From Spongilla lacustris (lineage: Eukaryota; Porifera; Demospongiae; Spongillida; Spongillidae): a stretch of 64,000 nt of DNA. Made by a program: the position numbers and the translations under genes. Shown here in pieces: positions 56,808 to 64,000 of this stretch. The stretch is from NCBI GenBank assembly GCA_949361645.1, contig OX442436.1, forward strand, positions 1,587,179 through 1,651,178, in the 5' to 3' direction. The notes under the pieces were generated by a model that was given only the letters and a program-made list of their open reading frames with translations, did no database searches and had not been told where the DNA came from. The stretch's first letter is position 1; each line of letters begins with the position of its first letter.

Positions 56808-56911
56808 TAGTCTCGTACCCAGACCCAAATGTACGTAACGATGATTATCGCTTACAGTATTATATTGTAAGCAATAATGCTTACGTACGTTTGAGTCTGG
56901 GTACGAGACTA
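56808..56911. repeat. Foldback MITE TAGTCTCGTACCC, copy 3 (nearly perfect hairpin)
   Basis: TAGTCTCGTACCCAGACCCA and TGAGTCTGGGTACGAGACTA pair end to end with ACGTACGTAA..GCTTACAGTA inner arms. Confidence 0.9.
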
Positions 56912-56930
56912 GGCTATAGGCTATTCTCAG

Positions 56931-58036
56931 CAGGCCCGTAGCCAGGGGGGGTTCGGGGGGTTCGAACGAACCCCCCCTCAGAGGATAAAGGTCCTGCACT
57001 CCGCTTACGTGGAAGTACTACGGTGCCGCCGTGCAGGCAGCTCTCTAAGGCGGATTTAGGCGATTATAGGCTTCCCTGACCAATAACGTATAACATAACG
57101 TAACGGTTAACCTGTATTTATTATTATAAATTACGTCTCAAGAATTAAAAAGCAGCAATTTGCGCCGGTTTAATAATTAATCTATACGCCGCCGTCGCAT
57201 TAATAATCGCCGGGCCGATCGACTATGCCGGGTAGCTCCCAACAAAAGAAAAGAGAGCGAGAACGAGCCTCTGCATCTTGCCAGAAAATCGATGCCTTTT
57301 TGCCAAATGCGAAGCGTAAGGCAACGGGTGATGGGCAACACAGTGAACAGTCCACTCCGGTCCTTCAGTCGGACTCGCAGAAGCAAGTGCTGCTGCAGCG
57401 GAAATGGAATATGATATAGCCTCGATGGGAAATAGCCGTCTTTCTAGCCTTGCTCTCCTGCATATACATTATGACATGGACGTGGACTTAGATGAAGTTG
57501 TCACACGCTATGCCCATTTGCACCCAAGGAAGCTTGAACTTGACTCTATTATCCGCCCTTGAATTCTGTTAAAACACTCTGTCACTGTATACTAATTAAT
57601 TGTGTTTGTATATAAATGTAATACCTGCCTAAATATGTAGTATTTTTCATGTATATATGACTAAGCAGCCATTGAATCAGAAGCATTGGGTTTTTTTAAA
57701 GCGAAGATCGATTTAGATTGCATAGCAAAACGACATGTTAGGTTTAGCCCCTTCCCCTCTTTTCATATCAGGCAGCTCACCTTGCGCATGAAATTGAATT
57801 GCTCATCTTGTCGGTTGTGGGTGTTTTGGACTTTTGGTACATGATGTACATGTGTCTGTGCAAACCATTAATTCTTTTGTGTTGCCAAATCAATGTTTTC
57901 AAAAGCTTTCGCGCGAAGCGCGGGAGGGGGCACATCCCCCTCCCGCACCCTCCCCCTTTTGGTGACACACGCCCACTTTGGGTCCAAATTTATTTATTTT
58001 CGAACCCCCCCTTTTCCTGACCTGGCTACGGGCTTG
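56931..58036 (+). mobile_element. 1.1 kb hAT deletion derivative
   Basis: Starts CAGGCCCGTAGCCAGG, ends CCTGGCTACGGGCTTG. The flanking ATTCTCAG and ATTCTGAG agree at 7 of 8 positions (with one base of slack at the right end). A G/C-rich palindrome CGGGAGGGGGCACATCCCCC lies near the right end. It retains the first and last parts of a transposase gene, so the interior was deleted. Confidence 0.85.
57225..57562 (+). pseudogene. hAT transposase with internal deletion
   Basis: The N-terminal piece starts MPGSSQQKKRERERASASCQ and continues KIDAFLPNAKRKATG, the basic, low-complexity lead typical of TTF-finger hAT transposases. After the deletion (frame changes near 57400) a C-terminal piece from 57404 reads NSRLSSLALLHIHYDMDVDL then DEVVTRYAHLHPRKLEL and ends IIRP-stop. 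That is the hAT C-terminal dimerisation-region ending of this transposase group. The DDE catalytic core is gone, so the protein is inactive. Confidence 0.8.
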
Positions 58037-58239
58037 GATTCTGAGTATAGGAAAGTCTGGAAGCAATTAGTTCTTGTCGTATTTATACTACATGTATTCT
58101 TTTTAGCATGGAGTATGCTATGTTTTGTGAAAATTGCAAAGCGGCTATGGGGAAGCTTACACAGCGTTCCCCCATGGGCTGCACCCCCTCATATCCTGCA
58201 CCCACCCCCACTACTTAATTAGTTCCCGAACTCCCGGCC

Positions 58240-58311
58240 CCAGTCTCGTATCCAGACCCAAATGTACGTAACGAATCACGTGATGTCATGATGATCATCG
58301 TTACGTAACGT

Positions 58312-58312
<1 letters not shown>
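58240..58312. repeat. Foldback MITE copy 4, joined to a poly-C run
   Basis: AGTCTCGTATCCAGACCCA then ACGTAACG...CGTTACGTAACGTCTG. The right outer arm is replaced by a run of about 32 C (58316-58348). Confidence 0.7.
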
Positions 58313-58348
<36 letters not shown>

Positions 58349-59639
58349 TGAATTACATTCAGTACAATGTTGATCCTGAACTAAAGCGGGCATCTGCTCG
58401 TGACTGAATCATACCGAGCTGTGAGTGTGAGCAAGGCAGTGCATGGAAAATTTTGAAAAATGTGGCGCGCGAGTTATAACAACTAGCATTTTCTTTGCTT
58501 CAGCAATCCAAAACTGTGTTTTTTTTTGTATTTTTTTTGCTGTTCATCTGAAGGTTTGGCTACTGTCTAACCAAGTCAATGTATTGTTCTTTCTGCATCT
58601 GACTTTCCATGCTTGCAGGTCATAACGTGGATTAAAATGTCATCCTTAAAACATTCAACTAACTCTTCCAATCATCTACACTACCACAGTTTTCATTTAC
58701 AGTGCAACCACACAGATGATTAATAACATAGAGTTGGACACATAGCATGTTCTAAAAAAAAAAGCTCACACTGCATGTGCATTACAATATTTTGACTTGA
58801 TTTATAAGAGCACTGCGCTAAATCAGAATCTCTTGATATACAACACAGCAAAACCTGAAAATAATCTAGTTAAAGAACCCACATCAACCATAAGGTGCGT
58901 TTTATATAGATCACTTCGTAAATACCCTCTATCTACGTAAAAAAAAAAAGGCCTAAAAAATACAATTGTAACATTAGGACCCATAAGTATGACGTCCCAC
59001 AGTCATACAAGAAAAGAAAAGTTATTAGCCTTTATGATTTAAGCCTTATGAAGACTTTCTTAGGGCTTCGAGACTATAAAAGAACTCCAAACCAGTGCAA
59101 CAACCAATCGGTTTAAATCAACCCAAAAACGACATTTCAATTTTTAGGAGACAATTTTTTACGGTAGTTACGTGTTTTATCCAAGTGACAAAATCCTGAT
59201 GTTATTGCCTAGCCACACATTTGTAGCTTTAAAAATGTCAGGAGAATATTTGCCAAGATCCTAAATCAACTTGTTATTGAAAATCTTTCAAATTACAGAA
59301 AGAAACTAGAAAAAAGAAAGATTTGGTTAGTTGTGTGAGGTGCTCCAAGAACAGCATGAGTATTAACTGATTGCAAAACTGAAACTGTTAGAACAGTTCT
59401 ATCTAATATGTTATGGCCTTAACATCGTGCAGTTGAACATTTATGAGCATGGTAAAGTTCCTAAAGCCACTGGCTTACTGCTACTGGACACATGATGACA
59501 CTATACATGCATAAGGAAGTTGATAGCAGAAAAGTATACATATCGCACATAGAATTTCACCAATCAATGATAGATGAAAATATATATATATATGGAACGT
59601 TCTATGAGATTTTGATGCTTGTGAATTTTATATATATAG
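58349..59639. other. Intergenic, nothing recognised
   Basis: AT-rich with T and A runs. A 60-codon frame at 58443-58625 lacks motifs. Confidence 0.5.
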
Positions 59640-60070
59640 CATCCAATTCAAAGCGCTATATCTTCAAAAGGGTTTGCACTATTGACTTCCTATTTTCAGC
59701 ACTTCATACTACACCATTTCTCTATGCTAAAATATATTTTGGGGTCTTGCACTTACTCCGTGCCAGGATTGCAACGTCCGATACCACACCGGGTTCAAAC
59801 CCGACATAACTTTAGGTAGGAGTAATCAAATCGCTTCAAATTCGGTTTGTAGGTAGAGAGGTCCTATACCTATTGATTTGTTCTGTTCGTTAATTTTCAT
59901 ACAAACCGTTACGGAGAAACAGCTGTGCAAAGTAAGTACACGTTTCCCGCTCGAATCGCGCCTTTATATGTACACGGAACAGTTTCCATTCTCCGGAGCG
60001 CATGAATATTCAACTATTCCTATAGGGCGTGATAACCACACCTATAAGGTCACCAAACAAACGGGCGGCT
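59640..60070. repeat. Copy of the foldback repeat with tRNA-like T-arm
   Basis: About 260 bp match the left arm at 14640 and the copy at 16120, including CACACCGGGTTCAAACCCGA. This copy is not interrupted by the MITE, so it shows the empty site (GTAGGAGTAATCAAATCGCT). Confidence 0.75.
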
Positions 60071-60106
60071 GAATTGTACGGTTGTTTTTCGGTGTAGATA
60101 AACGAT

Positions 60107-60293
60107 ATGGTGACGTATAACACGAGTGAAGGCGAGCTCGTCGAGTCACTGAATCAGTCGGCGGATGAGTTCGAACTGTACGAATACGACGATCGATATT
60201 CAAGCTCGATACATTGGACGAGGATGGAGAGATTGAGAAAAGTAGCGATGGCGGTCGTACCACTGACGTTGGTGGTTGTATTAGTGATAGGGA
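60107..60293 (+). CDS. Candidate first exon of a type II membrane protein (62 aa)
   Basis: ATG at 60107 opens MVTYNTSEGELVESLNQSAD then EFELYEYDDRYSSSIHWTRM, an acidic tyrosine-rich cytosolic tail. RLRKVAMAVVPLTLVVVLVIGS follows, a single membrane span preceded by positive charges (cytosolic N-terminus). A donor GTGAGC follows at 60294, and the satellite starts at once, so the remainder would lie beyond the satellite and the window. No homologue recognised. The YEYDDRY stretch could be a sorting or phosphorylation site. Confidence 0.45.
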
Positions 60294-60303
60294 GTGAGCA
60301 GCC

Positions 60304-63300
60304 CCTGAATTACCAAAAGAGCCACCAGCCCCACCCCCACATAGCCAGGGGCTAATGGGGCTAGGCCCTTCACTACAAGTTCGCTCAGCAGCCCTGGGGC
60401 CAAAGAGGCCATCCCCACACAGCAGAACCACAAGCCCCCTCACTGCAAGTGCACACTATATACCTTTGGAACCATTATGCCTCATGCTGCAATTTAAATT
60501 AATGGCCTCACATTCCAAATAATGGAGCCATCAAGTGGAATTAACAGGCCCCATAATTCCAGCAAGGGAGCCACCAGCTAACCTGGCCAATGGAGCTAAC
60601 ATCCACAATGCCAGTGGAGACACCAGCCCTCTCGCAGATAGATCATCAGACACCCACACTGCCAGCAGGGATGTGGCCCCCACAATAATGCCAGTGGAGA
60701 TGCCAGCCCTCAGGCTGCAAATGGAATCAGCATCCCCAACAATTTCAGGGGAGCAATGAACTACATGTACCAACAACACGTGATGACCTCACTACTAGAT
60801 CAATCATTAACCCTCACTCCGCAAGTGGTCTTAACAGGCTCCACACATTGGGACCAACCCCCCCCCCCCCCCCCACTATCTTTCTTTCAATACAAGTTGA
60901 GTCAACTGGGATCCCCCACACAGTAGAACCACCAGCCCCCTCACCGCAAGCTCATGAACAATACCAGTGGAACCTGTAAAGTCTACACTGCAACTGAACT
61001 TAATAAATAAAGCCTCACACTGCAGCCAGCAGCCCATGGAACCATTCTTACAGAACACCCTCAGCTACCCAGGGCCAATGGGGTAGCCTCCACAAAGTCA
61101 GTGAAGATGCCACCCCAAGTTGAGTCAGCAGCCCCCACACAAACTAGGGCCAATAGGGCCAGCCCCACACAGTACAACCACCAGCCCCTCTCTGCTCACT
61201 TCAAATAGAGCCACTAGACCCTCTACCAGTACACACTGCAAGTCCAGACGGCAGGCCACATGAGTGGAGCCCTCTCACCGATGGAGCCCAGCAAGGAAGT
61301 ACCAGCTGCCACACAACCAGTGGTTAATCGAGCCCCCAGAATAATGCCAGTGGAGAAACCAGCCCTCGCACTGCAAGTGGATTCAGCAACCCCAAAAATT
61401 TCAGGGGTACATGTAAATGTACTTGAGGGGGAAAAGAAAACCACACATGCCCTCTTCAAACACTACAACAGAACAAGTGGAACTTTAAGCCCTCATAGTT
61501 AATACATAGCAGTCCCCACAGCCCCCCTACCCCCCCCCCCCCCCCCCCCCCCCCGCTACTACCTGTCCTACATGTACAATGAAAGAGGGGCCAATCAGCC
61601 AATGGGACAGTACAACCACCAACCCTCTTCATTAGTCAGGGAACATGTACCAAGAACACATGCCGTCACTACAAGTTGAACCTCAATGCAAGTGGACTTA
61701 ACAGGCCCACCACACACTGGTGCCAGCCCTCGCCCCTCCTCCCCCCCCCTCAGCCCCCCTCTGCTCACTACGTGTCCTTCACTGCAAGTTGCATCAGCTG
61801 TCCATGAGCCAATGGGGGCCATAGAACTACCACTCCGCCTCACTGCAATCACACACTACCTTTGGAACCAACCATTAACCCCCATACTGCAAGTGAACTC
61901 AATACTGCAAAACCTGACCCCCACACTGCCAGCAAGGGAGCACCAGCTGTCACACAACCAGAGTGTCAATGTGGCCCCCACTTAATGCCAGTGGAGAAGG
62001 CAGCCCTCACACTGGAAATGGAGTCAGTAGCCCCAACAATTTCAGGGGACATGTGCATGTACGCACATGTACCAATGGAATAACACATGTCCCACCAATG
62101 GAACCATGCAGTGGAACTTTTAGCCCTCACAATAAGTGGACTTATTACTTAGCAGCCCCCACAACCTGTCTTTCACTGAAAGAGGGGGCTAATGGGACCA
62201 TCACCACACAGTACAACTACCAGCCTTCCTCATTGCAAGCCAATGGAACCTCTGCTCAAACATTGGAGCTACCAGTCTTCTCACAAATAGAGCTATCATA
62301 CCCCCACACTGCTAGCAGAAATGTGGCCCGCACAATAATGCCAATGGAGATGCCAGCCCTCAGGCTGCAAATGGAATCAGCATCCCCAACAATTTCAGGG
62401 GAGCAATGAACTACATGTACCAACAACACGTGATGACCTCACTACCAGATCAATCATTAACCCTCACTCCACAAGTGGCCTTAAAAGGCTCCACACATTG
62501 GGACCAACCCCCCCCCCCCCCCCCACTATCTTTCTTTCAATACAAGTTGAGTCAACTGGGATCCCCCACACAGTAGAACCACCAGCCCCCTCACCGCAAG
62601 CTCATGAACAATACCAGTGGAACCTGTAAAGTCTACACTGCAACTGAACTTAATAAATAAAGCCTCACACTGCAGCCAACAGCCCATGGAACCATTCTTA
62701 CAAAACACCCTCAGCTACCCAGGGCCAATGGGGTAGCCTCCACAAAGTCAGTGAAGATGCCACCCCAAGTTGAGTCAGCAGCCCCCACACAAACAAGGGC
62801 CAATAGGGCCAGCCCCACACAGTACAATCACCAGCCCCTCTCTGCTCACTTCAAATAGAGCCACTAGACCCTCTACCAGTACACACACTGCAAGTCCAGA
62901 CAGCAAGCCACACCAGTTGAGTCCTCTCACCGATGGAGCCCAGCAAGGAAGTACCAGCTGCCACACAACCAGTGGTTAATCGAGCCCCCAGAATAATGCC
63001 AGTGGAGAAACCAGCCCTCGCACTGCAAGTGGATTCAGCAACCCCAAAAATTTCAGGGGTACATGTAAATGTACTTGAGGGGGAAAAGAAAACTACACAT
63101 GCCCTCTTCAAACACTACAACAGAACAAGTGGAACTTTAAGCCCTCATAGTTAATATGTAGCAGTCCCCACAGCCCTCCCCCCTACTAACAATGAAAGAG
63201 GGGCCAATCAGCCAATGGGACAGTACAACCACCAACCCTCTTCATTGGTCAGGGGACATATACCATGAACACATGCCGTCACAACCAGTTGAACCTCAAT

Positions 63301-64000
63301 GCAAGTGGACTTAACAGACCCACCACACACTGGTGCCAGCCCTCCCCCCCCCCTCAGCCCCCCTCTGCTCACTACGTGTCCTTCACTGCAAGTTGCGTCA
63401 GCTGTCCATGAGCCAATGGGGGCCATAGATCTACCACTCCGCCTCACTGTAATCACACACTACCTTTGGAACCAACCATTAACCCCCATACTGCAAGTGA
63501 ACTCAATACTGCAAAACCTGACCCCCACACTGCCAGCAAGGGAGCACCAGCTGTCATACAACCAGAGTGTCAATGTGGCCCCCACTTAATGCCAGTGGAG
63601 AAGGCAGCCCTCACACTGTAAATGGAGTCAGTAGCCCCATGCAACAATTTCAGTGGACATGTGCATGTACCAATGGAATCACACATGTCTCCTTCAAACA
63701 CTACCAGTGGAATGTTTAGCCCTCACAGCAAGTGGACTTATTCCTTAGCAGCCTCCACAGCGCCCACCCCCCCCCCCCCCCCCCACTACCTGTCCTTTAC
63801 TGAAAGAGGGGGTTAATGGGACCATCCCCACACAGTACAACTACCAGCCTTCCTCATTGCAAGCCAATGGAACCTCTGCTCAAACATTGGAGCTACCAGC
63901 CTTCTCACAAATAGAGTTATCATACCCCCACACTGCTAGCAGAAATGTGGCCCCCACAATAATGCCAGTGGAGATGCCAGCCATCACACAGCAAATGGAG
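60304..64000. repeat. Complex satellite with ~1.63 kb higher-order period
   Basis: Short imperfect units based on CCAGCCCTCACACTGCAAGT and GCCAATGGGGCC. Long blocks recur: 60840-61060 matches 62490-62710 (offset 1650), 61223-61500 matches 62851-63154 (offset about 1630), and 61595-61985 matches 63208-63589 (offset about 1613). Four C runs (60860, 61530, 62510, 63766) sit at fixed places in the period. It runs past the right edge. Frames here are by-products. Confidence 0.88.

Noticed and set aside
61223..63456. Paired minus-strand frames with cysteine- and glycine-rich translations
   Set aside because: They recur at the satellite period and follow the repeat, not a conserved coding pattern.

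Overview
The window looks like a gene-poor, repeat-rich stretch of an early-branching animal genome, most likely a demosponge (moderate confidence). The reasons are a metazoan receptor tyrosine kinase with a fast-evolving, tyrosine-rich juxtamembrane region, several introns of only about 50-90 bp, and very dense hAT-like elements, foldback repeats and minisatellites. A cnidarian or another marine invertebrate cannot be excluded from sequence alone. No rRNA, tRNA gene or CRISPR array was seen.

Layout. 1-8211 (+): transmembrane segment, juxtamembrane region and complete tyrosine kinase domain of a receptor tyrosine kinase (RTK) in ten exons; the ectodomain lies off the left edge. A 5.1 kb intron holds two hAT-like elements, a 33-bp minisatellite and a perfect 127-bp inverted repeat. 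The last coding exon is split by a 4.98 kb element (8203-13177), and its reading frame resumes on the far side (13180-13242). 13536-16385: a 5'-truncated reverse-transcriptase/endonuclease-like ORF, then a foldback repeat that carries a 723-bp hAT MITE with an 8-bp target duplication. 17131-18072 (-): an intronless gene for a secreted, cysteine-rich protein with a TATA box. 18460-24371: MITEs, hairpins, a second copy of the 5 kb element with another element nested in it, and two isolated exon-like segments. 25309-29703: a recent but frameshifted Ty3/gypsy LTR retrotransposon with a 5-bp target duplication. 29704-37434: minisatellites and decayed remnants of the same reverse-transcriptase family. 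37677-38379 (+): a three-exon gene for a small secreted protein.

39816-56599 is the most striking part. It is a 16.8 kb insertion with hAT-type termini (CAGTGCTGCCGCGATAT and its inverse) and a perfect 8-bp target duplication, CTTGTTGG. Inside lies a 15.8 kb palindrome (40093-55848) with 5.09 kb arms that were identical in every block compared. The palindrome consists mostly of inverted arrays of a 27-bp minisatellite around a short unique core with exon-like islands. No transposase is visible. A 723-bp MITE at 14854-15576 has the same terminal family.

56600-60100: foldback MITEs and a 1.1 kb hAT deletion derivative that keeps the two ends of its transposase gene. 60107-60293 (+): a probable first exon of a type II membrane protein. 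60304-64000: a complex satellite with a ~1.63 kb higher-order period, running off the right edge.

The genes do not form a pathway. The common thread is mobile DNA acting on host genes: one element splits the RTK tail, others fill introns, and a whole hAT-like element has become a giant hairpin.
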